Assembly: GCA_934692665.1 (NCBI GenBank)
Contig: CAKUUG010000017.1
Location: 1-33,279 of the forward strand
Origin: an uncultured Candidatus Melainabacteria bacterium
GTDB lineage: Bacteria > Cyanobacteriota > Vampirovibrionia > Gastranaerophilales > Gastranaerophilaceae
Direction of reading: 5' to 3'
Length of the DNA stretch: 33,279 nt
Shown here: positions 15,562 to 24,026 of the stretch, in pieces
Layout of the letters: every line of letters starts with the position of its first letter
How positions within the stretch are numbered: the first letter of the stretch is position 1
Translations under genes and position numbers: made by a program
The notes under the pieces: model-generated
The model's input: only the letters and a program-made list of their open reading frames with translations
Told to the model about the DNA's origin: nothing
Database searches by the model: none

Positions 15562-15585
15562 AGCATTAAAAATAGGAGTTTTGCT

Positions 15586-16278
15586 TTGGAAGAGAACAAA
15601 AACATAAATGAAAACGAGGATTTAAAAGATTTTGGAGATGAATTGGATTTTGTTGCTCCAAATTTGGACGAATTGGGAAAAAATATAGAAGAAAACGAAG
15701 AAGACATTGTTGTTCCTGATTTTGAAGACGAAACGCAGAGTCTTGAAACTACAGAAAAAGCTCCTGAAAACGAAAATGCGGAAACCCAAGAAAATACAGA
15801 AACAGAAACAGAAGATAAAGAAACTCCGCAAGAAAAAGAATTGAGAGAATTGAAAGAAAAATACGAGGAAAACTCTAAAAAGCTCGATTCTTGGGAAGAA
15901 TTGAATTCTACTTATGACATAGTAAAAAAATACATTGTTTACGTCGACAAAGAAAACATAGAAGCAATAGACAACTTGAGTGTTGATGAAAGAAATGCTT
16001 TTATCAATTCAGCTATAAAAACAAAATTTGAAAACAATGACATAGAAAAAGTAAGAAACAAAAGAGCAAAAATTCTTTTGCACAGCACAATTATGCTATG
16101 CACAGCAATAATGTTTATGCCGATTGCTGTTTATTTGGCACATCTTTCGATTGTTGCAACATTCAAAAACTACAAATATTCGCAAGACAGTTTTGAAAAA
16201 CTATACAAAGAAAGTTTTTCAAAAAGTCCAACTTATAAAAAAGCCTCAAGATATTCAGGCGTGAATAAAAAAAGATAA
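15586..16278 (+). CDS. Acidic protein with C-terminal membrane segment, unknown
   Basis: The 230-residue product is not recognised. Residues 1-100 are extremely acidic (Glu/Asp/Asn/Thr) and probably disordered; 85-115 look like a coiled coil. One strong hydrophobic segment, STIMLCTAIMFMPIAVYLAHL, lies at about 167-187. The last 40 residues are basic (KKASRY, KKR). This predicts a tail-anchored or single-pass protein. The start is TTG with AGGAG (15574-15578) 7 nt upstream. The promoter is the plus arm of the inverted repeat at 15531-15561. It converges with infC, leaving only 6 nt between stops. Confidence 0.72.
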   Translation: MEENKNINENEDLKDFGDELDFVAPNLDELGKNIEENEEDIVVPDFEDETQSLETTEKAPENENAETQENTETETEDKETPQEKELRELKEKYEENSKKLDSWEELNSTYDIVKKYIVYVDKENIEAIDNLSVDERNAFINSAIKTKFENNDIEKVRNKRAKILLHSTIMLCTAIMFMPIAVYLAHLSIVATFKNYKYSQDSFEKLYKESFSKSPTYKKASRYSGVNKKR

Positions 16279-16284
16279 CTTGGT

Positions 16285-16818
16285 TTATTTGCTTTGTGGT
16301 GCAATTACCATAACTACATTTTTACCTTCAATCATAGGTTTCTTTTCTATGACGATAGATTCTTGTTCAAATTCGGCTTGGAATTTTTGGATTAATTCTA
16401 TAGCCAAATGACTGTGCTGCATTTCACGTCCTCTCAACATAACAACAACTTTTACTTTGTTGCCTGCATTCAAGAATTTCTTTGCTGCTTTAAGACGTAC
16501 TTCGTAGTCATGCACATCTATTTTGTAGCGCATTTTTACTTCTTTAACATCTACTGTATGTTGTTTTTTCTTCGCTTCTTTAGCTTTCTTTTCTATTTCA
16601 TATTTGTATTTTCCCCAGTCAAGAATTTTTGCGACCGGTGGAGCTTGGTTTGCTGATACTACAACTAAATCTAAACCTCTTTCTTTTGCCATGGCTAGTG
16701 CTTTTGAGGTTGGAATAGTACCATGGTTGTTTCCTGTTTCATCAATTAATCTAACTTCTCTGGCTCTAATTTTTTCATTTAAAAGTTCGTTTGAACTTCT
16801 GTAATCATTTTTACTAAT
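16285..16818 (-). CDS. infC: Translation initiation factor IF-3, AUU start
   Basis: The 177-residue factor binds the 30S subunit, prevents subunit joining and checks start-codon selection. The C-domain is clear (VKEVKMRYKIDVHDYEVR, GNKVKVVVMLRGREM). The first ATG (16692) would cut off the N-domain. Upstream in frame lie NELLNEKIRAREVRLIDETG and IPTSKALAMAKERGLDL, the usual IF-3 N-domain, and the only start-like codon there is ATT at 16818, 8 nt after AAGGAG. AUU starts allow IF-3 to repress its own translation in other bacteria, and the same is likely here. The usual neighbours rpmI and rplT are absent; mtnA lies upstream. Confidence 0.95.
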   Translation of the reverse strand: MSKNDYRSSNELLNEKIRAREVRLIDETGNNHGTIPTSKALAMAKERGLDLVVVSANQAPPVAKILDWGKYKYEIEKKAKEAKKKQHTVDVKEVKMRYKIDVHDYEVRLKAAKKFLNAGNKVKVVVMLRGREMQHSHLAIELIQKFQAEFEQESIVIEKKPMIEGKNVVMVIAPQSK

Positions 16819-16848
16819 GGTTTTATCTCCTTTTTTATTTATGTTTTA

Positions 16849-16877
16849 TTTATACCACAACTATTAATTTTTGTAAA
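16849..16877 (-). promoter_or_regulatory. Promoter of infC
   Basis: Minus-strand TTTACA (16872-16877), 17-nt spacer and TATAAA (16849-16854), the latter preceded by TGG as an extended -10. The predicted start near 16842 leaves a 24-nt leader ahead of the AUU codon. Confidence 0.7.
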
Positions 16878-16925
16878 AGTAGAATTTACTTATCTTCAAA
16901 GATTTTTATATTTTTTTTAAAAAAA

Positions 16926-17960
16926 CTATTCAAATAATTTTTTTATTTCATTTGGTTTGAAGATTCCATATTCGGTGATTATACCTGTAATCAATTCTGC
17001 AGGTGTCACATCAAACCCCGGATTTATAATGTTTACTTTGTCACTGCAGATTAATTTGTCATTTATTGTAGTAACTTCTTGTCTGTTTCTTTCTTCAATT
17101 TTTATTTCTGCACCTGATTCTATTTTTGGGTCTATCGTAGATTTTGGTGCAGCAATGTAAAACGGAACATTATGGTATTTTGCAGCGATTGCAAGCATAT
17201 AAGTACCGATTTTGTTCGCACTGTCGCCATTGAGTGCGATTCTATCAGCCCCTGTTATTACAACATCTATCATATTTTTACTCATAAAATATGCACCCAT
17301 TCCATCAGTAATAAGCGTTGTATCAATGCCATCACGAGTGAGTTCATAAGTCGTTAATCTTGCACCTTGTTGACGAGGACGAGTTTCATCTGCAAAGACT
17401 CTTATTGTTTTATCTTTTTCAAAAGCCGAACGAACAACCCCCAACGCTGTCCCCCAGCCCACAGTCGCCAATGCTCCTGCGTTGCAGTGAGTTTGAATTG
17501 TTGCACCTTTTGGCACAATCGTTGCTCCATATTCGCCGATTTTTTTGTTTATTTCTATATCTTCATCTTCCATTTTGATTGCATTTTCGACCAACAATTC
17601 TACGATTTTTGAATTTTCTTTTTCTTTGTTTTCATCGATTAATTTTAGCTGTCTTTCAATGGCCCAATGAAGATTTACCGCTGTCGGACGAGAAGAATTT
17701 ATATATGCTGATTGTTTTTTAACTTTTTCTACAAAATCATGACTATCAACATTTTCAATCGCTGCCAAAACTACACCATGAGCACCTGCAATACCGATTG
17801 CCGGAGCACCTCTTACTATCATTGTTTTGATTGCATCATACATATCAGAAGAAGTTTTTATATCAACTTTTTTATATTCATAAGGGATAATAGTCTGGTC
17901 TATCATTCTTGAAAAACCTGTATTATCACCTGTTTTAATCCATTCAATTGTTTTTTCCAT
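16926..17960 (-). CDS. mtnA: Methylthioribose-1-phosphate isomerase
   Basis: The 344-residue cytoplasmic enzyme of methionine salvage isomerises 5-methylthioribose-1-phosphate to the ribulose form. Readable hallmarks are VRGAPAIGIAGAHG (49-62), THCNAGALATVGWGTALG (157-174, catalytic Cys159), DETRPRQQGARLT (191-203) and ITGADRIALNGDSANKIGT (235-253, catalytic Asp239). Length is standard, so it is not an eIF-2B subunit or ribose-1,5-bisphosphate isomerase of other type, though that paralogue cannot be wholly excluded. AAGGA overlaps the stop of the upstream membrane-protein gene, so co-expression is likely. No other mtn gene is present. Confidence 0.94.
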   Translation of the reverse strand: MEKTIEWIKTGDNTGFSRMIDQTIIPYEYKKVDIKTSSDMYDAIKTMIVRGAPAIGIAGAHGVVLAAIENVDSHDFVEKVKKQSAYINSSRPTAVNLHWAIERQLKLIDENKEKENSKIVELLVENAIKMEDEDIEINKKIGEYGATIVPKGATIQTHCNAGALATVGWGTALGVVRSAFEKDKTIRVFADETRPRQQGARLTTYELTRDGIDTTLITDGMGAYFMSKNMIDVVITGADRIALNGDSANKIGTYMLAIAAKYHNVPFYIAAPKSTIDPKIESGAEIKIEERNRQEVTTINDKLICSDKVNIINPGFDVTPAELITGIITEYGIFKPNEIKKLFE

Positions 17961-17969
17961 GTTTTTTCC

Positions 17970-18449
17970 TTAGTCTTCTATTTTTATATCTAATGCCGCA
18001 TCAGAATCTTGCGGTTTTTTTTCAATTTTATCAAAAATCCAAGCAATTGCCATGCCGGACGCTGAATTCAAGAGTGCAAAAAACACACTGACCATAAAAA
18101 CTATTATAACAAAAAGCCAGAAAGCGTCTTTTAATACGTCCGGAATGCCGTAAGAATAGTAGCTCTTGAATATCAATCTAACAACACACACTAAAGGAGC
18201 AAAAGTAATAAAAAACCCGACACCGGAAAAAAATCCGATTACTCCGCCTAAAATAGCACCTTGTTGCGTATCAATAAAAGCCAAATATTTCTCGCCTTTT
18301 TTCATATAAAAAATTACGATAACCGAAGTAAAAAATAACAAAACTACAATAGCCAAACCTATCAAAGAAGGAATCAAAGAAAAAAGTCCGATTGCACCGC
18401 CTAAAATCAATGCAAAAATGCTTGCACGTTTTAAAATTGTTTCGTTCAT
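17970..18449 (-). CDS. Four-helix membrane protein of unknown function
   Basis: The 159-residue integral membrane protein is not recognised. Hydrophobic segments lie at about 9-28, 29-49 (ending in MKKGEKY), 64-92 and 108-137. The tail (about 142-159) is polar and acidic. Gly-rich segments such as GGVIGFFSGVGFF lie within the membrane part. ATG 18449 is chosen because AAGGA lies upstream and it shares a base with the ruvC stop (TAATG). The longer frame would begin 15 codons earlier inside ruvC. It lies between ruvC and mtnA and is probably co-transcribed with both. Confidence 0.72.
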   Translation of the reverse strand: MNETILKRASIFALILGGAIGLFSLIPSLIGLAIVVLLFFTSVIVIFYMKKGEKYLAFIDTQQGAILGGVIGFFSGVGFFITFAPLVCVVRLIFKSYYSYGIPDVLKDAFWLFVIIVFMVSVFFALLNSASGMAIAWIFDKIEKKPQDSDAALDIKIED

Positions 18450-18952
18450 TATTTTCCTTTCAAAATTTCGAGTCTTGAATTTTGTGCATGGCAAATCGCC
18501 AATGCTATCGAATCTATTGTATCATCTAATTTTATATTTTTATCCAAATTAATATAATTTTTTACCATCATTTTTACTGTAGTTTTGTCGGCTCTACCGT
18601 GACCTGTTATTGTTTGTTTTACGACGAGCGGCGTGTATTCAAAAGTTTCTACATTGTTTTCTTCTAATGTTAATAAAATAACACCTCTCGCTTGTGCAAC
18701 AGGGATTATTGTTTTTTGATTTTTAAAGAAAAACAACTGCTCAACAGATGCAAAATCGGGTTTATATTCTTTTAATAAAAAATCTAAATCTGTTTTTAAT
18801 TCAAGAAGTCTTTTTGAATGTGTTGCATTTTTGTCTGTTTGTATAGAGCCACTCGTCAAAAGTTCAAAACTGTCGCCTTTTTTTGATGAAAAATATTCTA
18901 CAAAACTATACCCTGTTATTCCGATTCCGGGGTCAATTCCCATAATTAGCAT
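18449..18952 (-). CDS. ruvC: Holliday junction resolvase RuvC
   Basis: The 167-residue endonuclease cuts Holliday junctions in concert with RuvAB. The RNase H-like active-site acids are visible: D7 in GIDPGIGITGY, E71 in ASVEQLFFF, and D144 and D147 in DDTIDSIALAICH. HGRADKTTVKMMV (118-130) is the conserved basic helix. ruvA and ruvB are not in the window. The ATG has no Shine-Dalgarno; a TTGACA-TATCTT promoter ends 6 nt before it, so the mRNA may be leaderless. It shares one base with the following membrane-protein gene. Confidence 0.95.
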   Translation of the reverse strand: MLIMGIDPGIGITGYSFVEYFSSKKGDSFELLTSGSIQTDKNATHSKRLLELKTDLDFLLKEYKPDFASVEQLFFFKNQKTIIPVAQARGVILLTLEENNVETFEYTPLVVKQTITGHGRADKTTVKMMVKNYINLDKNIKLDDTIDSIALAICHAQNSRLEILKGK

Positions 18953-18958
18953 AATAAT

Positions 18959-18987
18959 AAGATATTTTATTATCGATATTTTGTCAA
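18959..18987 (-). promoter_or_regulatory. Candidate leaderless promoter of ruvC
   Basis: Minus-strand consensus TTGACA (18982-18987), 17-nt spacer, TATCTT (18959-18964), then 6 nt to the ruvC ATG. Confidence 0.6.
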
Positions 18988-18999
18988 AAATTTTACAAT

Positions 19000-19042
19000 A
19001 AAAAAGCCCCTACTTTTTTTAAAAAAAATCGAGGACTTTTTT
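19000..19042 (-). terminator. Probable terminator of the DprA-like gene
   Basis: Read on the minus strand, AAAAAAGTCC (from 19042) pairs with GGGGCTTTTTT (to 19000) using A-T, G-C and one or two G-T pairs. The loop is large and A/T-rich and the hairpin ends in a U tract. It lies 16 nt past the stop. Confidence 0.6.
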
Positions 19043-19057
19043 TGTATTTTTTTATTA

Positions 19058-19621
19058 TTAATCCAAATAGAATACAGTCACGACTTTATGAGATTCTTCT
19101 GCAAATTCAACTGCTTTGTGCAAAGTGCGAGAAGAATGTGACAAAAAGCAGATTACTTGTTGACATTGCGAGATAATTTCTCTATTGCAAATTCTTGATG
19201 CATCAGCCAATGTCATCATCGCTCTATCAGGATGTTCTACTATGTTTGGAACACCAATAAGTTGGTCTTGGACATCTGATGGTTGTTGTCCTATTGTTTG
19301 AGGAAGAATGATTTTTAACTTTTCAGGATTTGCTTTTAAAGCTCCTCTAATCGCTGCAGCGTTAGTTCCTGACGAACCACCTGAAGTAATTATCGTGTTT
19401 CCTTGCATAACAAGGCTTGTTGTCAAAGTTTCAATAATCTGTTGATGTGTAATTGTTAAATTTCTTGAGCCAATAATTGCTATTTTTTTGGCACTTTGGC
19501 GAATAGTTGCAAGCTCTTGAGATAATACATCAACTTCATCACCGTCATTATGTTCTACTGTGTCCAAAACATCTACAGGAACCATAATCGAGGGTTGCTG
19601 ATTGTCGAAATTTTCTTCCAT
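19058..19621 (-). CDS. DprA/Smf-like Rossmann-fold protein
   Basis: The 187-residue protein has a DprA-like nucleotide-binding core: KKIAIIGSRNLT (45-56), then IITSGGSSGTNAAAIRGAL (77-95), which parallels the SG-x-ARGID-AAHRGAL motif of DprA, and CQQVICFLSHSS near 153-164. It lacks the flanking SAM-like and winged-helix domains of true DprA, so a role in DNA uptake is not assured; the LOG/lysine-decarboxylase-like fold is related. The ATG at 19621 is preferred over the in-frame 19672 because it gives a start resembling an ordinary acidic N-terminus, although the ribosome-binding site (AAGGA, about 17 nt away) is poor. It diverges from pcrA. Confidence 0.75.
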   Translation of the reverse strand: MEENFDNQQPSIMVPVDVLDTVEHNDGDEVDVLSQELATIRQSAKKIAIIGSRNLTITHQQIIETLTTSLVMQGNTIITSGGSSGTNAAAIRGALKANPEKLKIILPQTIGQQPSDVQDQLIGVPNIVEHPDRAMMTLADASRICNREIISQCQQVICFLSHSSRTLHKAVEFAEESHKVVTVFYLD

Positions 19622-19736
19622 AATTTTTAACTTTTTTCCTTTTTTAATAATTTTCTTGTATAATGATATCATATTTCCACAATTTTGAAAATATCTAGCG
19701 GAAAATTAGTAATTTATTAATGGGGAGACTATCATA

Positions 19737-22232
19737 ATGCAGCTTGAGGCTGAATATCTAAAAGGTTTAAATACTGAACAATACAATGCAGTTACAGAAA
19801 AAAACGGTACAATTTTGGTTTTGGCAGGTGCAGGTTCAGGAAAAACAAAAGTATTGACTTCAAGAATTGCTCAAATCGTAAAAAACGACACAAGCCCAAA
19901 TGACGTTTTGGCTGTAACTTTTACAAACAAAGCTGCAAAAGAAATGCAAGCCAGATTGTCAAATTATTTGGGTGAAAATATAGTAAAAAGAATGTGGGTC
20001 GGAACTTTTCACAATATTTGCGGAAGAATATTAAGAAGCGACCTTGAAAATTACAAAACAAAAGACGGCAGAAAATGGGACAACAATTATGTAATTTATG
20101 ATGACACAGACACAAAAACCGTTATCAAAAATGCTCTAAAAAAACTAAATATAGATGAAAAATCATTCGAAATAAAAGCCGTTAGAGCAGCTATTTCTAA
20201 TGCAAAAAACAAAATGCAAGACGCATACACTTTTGCAACTTATGCAAAAGACTACTATAACCAAAAAATCTCAGAAATATATTACGAATACGAAAAACAG
20301 CTTGTCTTGAATAATGCAATTGACTTTGATGATATGTTAATGCTTGCAGTCAATTTGTTAAAAGAAAATCCGGAAATTAGAGAAAAATACTCAACCAGAT
20401 TTAAACATATTTTGGTTGATGAATTTCAAGACACGAACAAAGCCCAATACGATTTGATTAATATGTTGTATCCGTCAGACGGCTCAAAAGATTCAATAGG
20501 CTCGCTCTGTGCCGTTGGCGATGTTGACCAATCAATTTATTCTTGGCGTGGAGCTGATTTTAAGATTATTTTGAATTTTCAATCAGATTACAAAAATACA
20601 AAACTAATCAAATTGGAACAAAATTATCGTTCAACAGGCACAATTCTAGAAGCTGCAAACGAAGTAATAAAAAACAACGAAGAACGCCTCGACAAAAATC
20701 TATATTCAAATAAAGGCAATGGCGAAAAAATTACTCTATTTGAAGCAAATGATGATTTTATCGAAAGTCGTTACATTGCAAAAAAAATCGAAAACTTGAA
20801 CGTAAAAAAAGAAGATATAGCAATCCTATACCGCACAAACGCCCAATCACGCTCAATAGAAGAAGCTCTTATGAGTTATTCTATTCCATATAAAATCGTC
20901 GGGGGTCTGAAATTTTATGATAGAAAAGAAATAAAAGACACAATCGCATACCTAAAACTAATCTACAATCACAATGATTCACAAGCTCTAAAAAGAATAA
21001 TAAACACTCCAAAAAGAGGTATCGGCGATACTACAATAGAAAAATTGACCAAATACGCAGATGAAAGAGAAATCAGTATTTATGAAACATTAAGACATCT
21101 GGAAGAAATGGAAGACATAAACAGTGCGACTCGCACAAAACTCCAAAATTTCCACGCAACAATAGAAGAAATTACATCTCATCAAAATGATTATGTTTTG
21201 TCTGAATATGTTTCATATTTGTTGGAAGCATCAGGATATTCGGTAGAATTGAGAAAAGAAGACAACATAGAAAATCAATCAAGACTTGAAAACTTGCAAG
21301 AATTTATTAATGTTGTAAAAGAATTTGAAGATGATGATTTCAATATAGAAGCCGAAGATGACCTTGGAATGTTGGGAAACTTCTTGTCACAAGTCGCTCT
21401 TGTTTCTGATGTTGATGAAATAAAAGAAGAAGAATCATCCGTCACATTGATGACACTCCATGCTGCAAAAGGGCTTGAGTTTCCTGTTGTATTTTTGGCA
21501 GGCATGGAAGACGGTATTTTTCCTCATGGAAGAAGTACTGGCATGGCATCAAGCAATTCTGAATTAGAAGAAGAAAGAAGATTGATGTATGTAGGTATAA
21601 CAAGAGCAAAAGAAAAACTATTTTTAACCCATGCAAAACAAAGAAAAGTCTGGGGAAATTACCAATCCAACCCAAGAAGCAGATTTTTGGATGAAATTCC
21701 TTCTTCTTTAATCGAAGAAGATTCTACAAAATCAACATCATCAACAAAATCCAGCTTCTCTAGTACAATTTCAAAAATCAAAGAAAAGAAGAGTTCTTCT
21801 TATTCGTCAAATTCTTCTTATTCTTCTACTAAAACAACAACTTCTACTGTAAGCAACAACTTTGCTTCATCTTTGGCAAGAATAAAACAAAGTGCAAACA
21901 AAGCAAAAGAAAACCAAAACCAAACTCCGCAAACAATAAATTACAAAACAGTAAATGCAAAAGTAATAAAAAAATCAGAACCCCAAAAAGAGCAACAGCA
22001 AAAGCTCGACATTCAGTCAATGATTTTGAAAGCAAAACAAAAAGCTCAAACGCCTGCTCTTGTTCAAACAAACAGACAATTGGGGCTTTTGCCTGTCGGA
22101 ACAAGGGTTTTTCATTCATCGTTCGGCGTTGGCACAATAAAAGAAGCAACAACGACGAGTTATGTTGTTGATTTTACAAAATCAGGTGAAAAGACACTAG
22201 ATACTACGACTTCAGGGTTAAAAACTTTTTAA
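19737..22232 (+). CDS. pcrA: UvrD/PcrA-type superfamily 1 DNA helicase
   Basis: The 831-residue 3'-5' helicase serves repair and replication-fork maintenance. The SF1 motifs appear in order: AGAGSGKT (30-37), TFTNKAAKEM, LVDEFQDTN (motif II), GDVDQSIYSWRGAD (III), EQNYRST (IV), TLHAAKGLEFPVVFL (V) and EERRLMYVGITRAKE (VI). A linker of about 120 residues rich in Ser, Thr, Lys and Gln follows, then a C-terminal Tudor-like domain (VGTRVFHSSFGVGTI) as in PcrA, where it contacts RNA polymerase. GGGGAG (19722-19727) precedes the ATG. Its stop codon overlaps the stop of the convergent gene, leaving no room for a terminator. Confidence 0.95.
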   Translation: MQLEAEYLKGLNTEQYNAVTEKNGTILVLAGAGSGKTKVLTSRIAQIVKNDTSPNDVLAVTFTNKAAKEMQARLSNYLGENIVKRMWVGTFHNICGRILRSDLENYKTKDGRKWDNNYVIYDDTDTKTVIKNALKKLNIDEKSFEIKAVRAAISNAKNKMQDAYTFATYAKDYYNQKISEIYYEYEKQLVLNNAIDFDDMLMLAVNLLKENPEIREKYSTRFKHILVDEFQDTNKAQYDLINMLYPSDGSKDSIGSLCAVGDVDQSIYSWRGADFKIILNFQSDYKNTKLIKLEQNYRSTGTILEAANEVIKNNEERLDKNLYSNKGNGEKITLFEANDDFIESRYIAKKIENLNVKKEDIAILYRTNAQSRSIEEALMSYSIPYKIVGGLKFYDRKEIKDTIAYLKLIYNHNDSQALKRIINTPKRGIGDTTIEKLTKYADEREISIYETLRHLEEMEDINSATRTKLQNFHATIEEITSHQNDYVLSEYVSYLLEASGYSVELRKEDNIENQSRLENLQEFINVVKEFEDDDFNIEAEDDLGMLGNFLSQVALVSDVDEIKEEESSVTLMTLHAAKGLEFPVVFLAGMEDGIFPHGRSTGMASSNSELEEERRLMYVGITRAKEKLFLTHAKQRKVWGNYQSNPRSRFLDEIPSSLIEEDSTKSTSSTKSSFSSTISKIKEKKSSSYSSNSSYSSTKTTTSTVSNNFASSLARIKQSANKAKENQNQTPQTINYKTVNAKVIKKSEPQKEQQQKLDIQSMILKAKQKAQTPALVQTNRQLGLLPVGTRVFHSSFGVGTIKEATTTSYVVDFTKSGEKTLDTTTSGLKTF

Positions 22233-22810
22233 AAAACAAAATCATAATATTCAAGAAGTTTTGACAAATTTTCTTCTTGGATTGCATTTTTGATATTTGT
22301 ATTCAAAGTTTCCAATTCGTCTTTTGAAAGTTGTTTCATAGTTTGTGGAATTTTTATTTCAGAAGTATTTGAACAATTGCAAAAACCTTTATTAATAATC
22401 AAAAATTCTCTATAAGTTTTTAAAATCGGCAAATATCTTTCATCAAGAGAGTAATTTTTATTCAAAAAATACTTGTAATCTCTTGGCATTTCTTTTTCAA
22501 TTAAATCAATAAGAAAGTTTATTTCATCAGTGTATTCTTTTTCTTCACAAACTTCACCTAAAAGCTTGTTTCCTTCTATTTCACAATCTTCAAATTGAGA
22601 AATATACTCTGCCCACATCAAACACCCCAAATAAAAAGAAATGTTGTTTTTTAAATACTTTTCCAATTTTTTGGAAGTTTGGAGATAATTTATTTTTTTT
22701 AATTTAAGATTAGAAATCGCATTAAATGAATAATATGTATAACCCAGCTGTTGCAGAGAATCTATCACCAAAGGTGCAAAACCGGGGTCGAATTTTATTT
22801 TTTCTTTCAT
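22229..22810 (-). CDS. Unknown protein after ribBA
   Basis: The 193-residue protein is not recognised. It is mainly predicted helix, rich in Lys, Glu, Leu and Tyr, with no signal peptide or membrane segment. Features include LDERYLPILKTYREFL in the middle and a CNCS pair near 143-145. It starts 7 nt after ribBA with a good AGAGG, so it is the third gene of the ribE-ribBA unit. Its TAA overlaps the pcrA TAA on the other strand, so both messages must run into each other unless ended inside coding sequence. Confidence 0.7.
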   Translation of the reverse strand: MKEKIKFDPGFAPLVIDSLQQLGYTYYSFNAISNLKLKKINYLQTSKKLEKYLKNNISFYLGCLMWAEYISQFEDCEIEGNKLLGEVCEEKEYTDEINFLIDLIEKEMPRDYKYFLNKNYSLDERYLPILKTYREFLIINKGFCNCSNTSEIKIPQTMKQLSKDELETLNTNIKNAIQEENLSKLLEYYDFVF

Positions 22811-22817
22811 ATTTCCT

Positions 22818-24014
22818 CTATATCAAGTGGTGCATTTTTTCTATTTTTGTTTCTATGTATTTTCTATTGTATTCATCAATAATAGGTTTTATAGGTATTC
22901 TTTCATTTATTTCAAGCCCATATCCATTCAAACCTATGATTTTTGTCGGGTTGTTCGTTAAAAGATTGAATTTTGAATAGCCCAAATTTCTCAAGATTTG
23001 TGCCCCTATTCCATAATCTCTCAAATCTGGTGCAAAACCGAGCGAAACATTTGCTTGGACTGTATCTTGTCCACTATCTTGCAGGGCATAAGCTTTTATT
23101 TTGTTTATCAAACCTATTCCTCTGCCTTCATGTCCTTTCATATAGACTAGAGCACCTTTTTTGTATTCATTAATCATTTTTAAAGCACTATGAAGTTGAT
23201 AATTGCAATCACATCTCAAACTGTGAAAAACATCTCCCGTCAAACACTCAGAATGAACTCTAACGAGCGGAATTTTATTCGACCCGTCATCACAAACAAG
23301 AGCTACATATTCATTGTTGTTTAGTATATTTCTATATCCATAAACCACAAAATCCCCAAACTTTGTCGGCAATTTTGCTTTTGCTTCAAGAGATATTATT
23401 GTTTCTTTTTTGATTCTGTATTTTACCAAATCCGCAACTGTTATCACTTTTATATCATGTTTTTTTGCAAATTCAACAATATAATCACGTCGAGCCATGT
23501 GTCCATCTTCGGTCATGATTTCACACATAGCACCTGCTAAAGGAAGATTAGACAACTTTGCCAAATCAACAACGGCTTCTGTATGCCCTATTCTTTCTAA
23601 AACGCCGCCTTGTCTGGCAACGCAAGGAAACAAATGCCCCGGACGTCTAAAATCAGAAGAAACAGAAGAGGGATTAATCAAGACTTCTATTGTTTTTGCT
23701 CTATCATAAGCGGAAATCCCTGTTGTTGTGCCGAATTTTTCATCTGCATCAATTGAAACAGTGAATGCAGTTTTCATTGATTCTGTATTTTGTTCAACCA
23801 TTTGCGAAAGGTCAAATTTTTGTGCAAGCGTTCTGTCTATTGCAACACAAACAAGCCCTCTTGCATTTTGTGCCATAAAATTTATATTTTCAGGGGTAGC
23901 AAATTTTGCATTGCATATCATATCCCCTTCATTTTCTCTATCTTCATCATCAACAACGATGATGATTTTGCCTTTTGCATAATCTATTAAAGCGTCTTCT
24001 ATAGTACTAAACAT
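22818..24014 (-). CDS. ribBA: DHBP synthase / GTP cyclohydrolase II
   Basis: The 398-residue fusion makes both riboflavin precursors. The N-terminal DHBP synthase (1-200) shows VDDEDRENEGD (21-31), RPGHLFPC and TEDGHMARRD. The C-terminal GTP cyclohydrolase II shows RVHSECLTGDVFHSLRCDC, whose three Cys bind zinc, then GHEGRGIGLINKIKAYALQD and TNNPTKI. One family Gly (VFGS) is His here, and the Gly after CDC is Asn; both are next to, not in, the ligand set. It lies 12 nt after ribE with AAGGAAG upstream. Both catalytic halves appear intact. Confidence 0.95.
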   Translation of the reverse strand: MFSTIEDALIDYAKGKIIIVVDDEDRENEGDMICNAKFATPENINFMAQNARGLVCVAIDRTLAQKFDLSQMVEQNTESMKTAFTVSIDADEKFGTTTGISAYDRAKTIEVLINPSSVSSDFRRPGHLFPCVARQGGVLERIGHTEAVVDLAKLSNLPLAGAMCEIMTEDGHMARRDYIVEFAKKHDIKVITVADLVKYRIKKETIISLEAKAKLPTKFGDFVVYGYRNILNNNEYVALVCDDGSNKIPLVRVHSECLTGDVFHSLRCDCNYQLHSALKMINEYKKGALVYMKGHEGRGIGLINKIKAYALQDSGQDTVQANVSLGFAPDLRDYGIGAQILRNLGYSKFNLLTNNPTKIIGLNGYGLEINERIPIKPIIDEYNRKYIETKIEKMHHLI

Positions 24015-24026
24015 CGTTTCTTCCTT

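Noticed and set aside
16285..16692. IF-3 starting at the first ATG, 135 residues
   Set aside because: It would lack the N-domain, which is plainly encoded upstream in the same frame after an AUU codon.
22229..22232. Possible frameshift where the stops of pcrA and the facing gene overlap
   Set aside because: Both proteins end naturally (pcrA after its Tudor-like domain); convergent overlap of TAA codons is enough to explain it.
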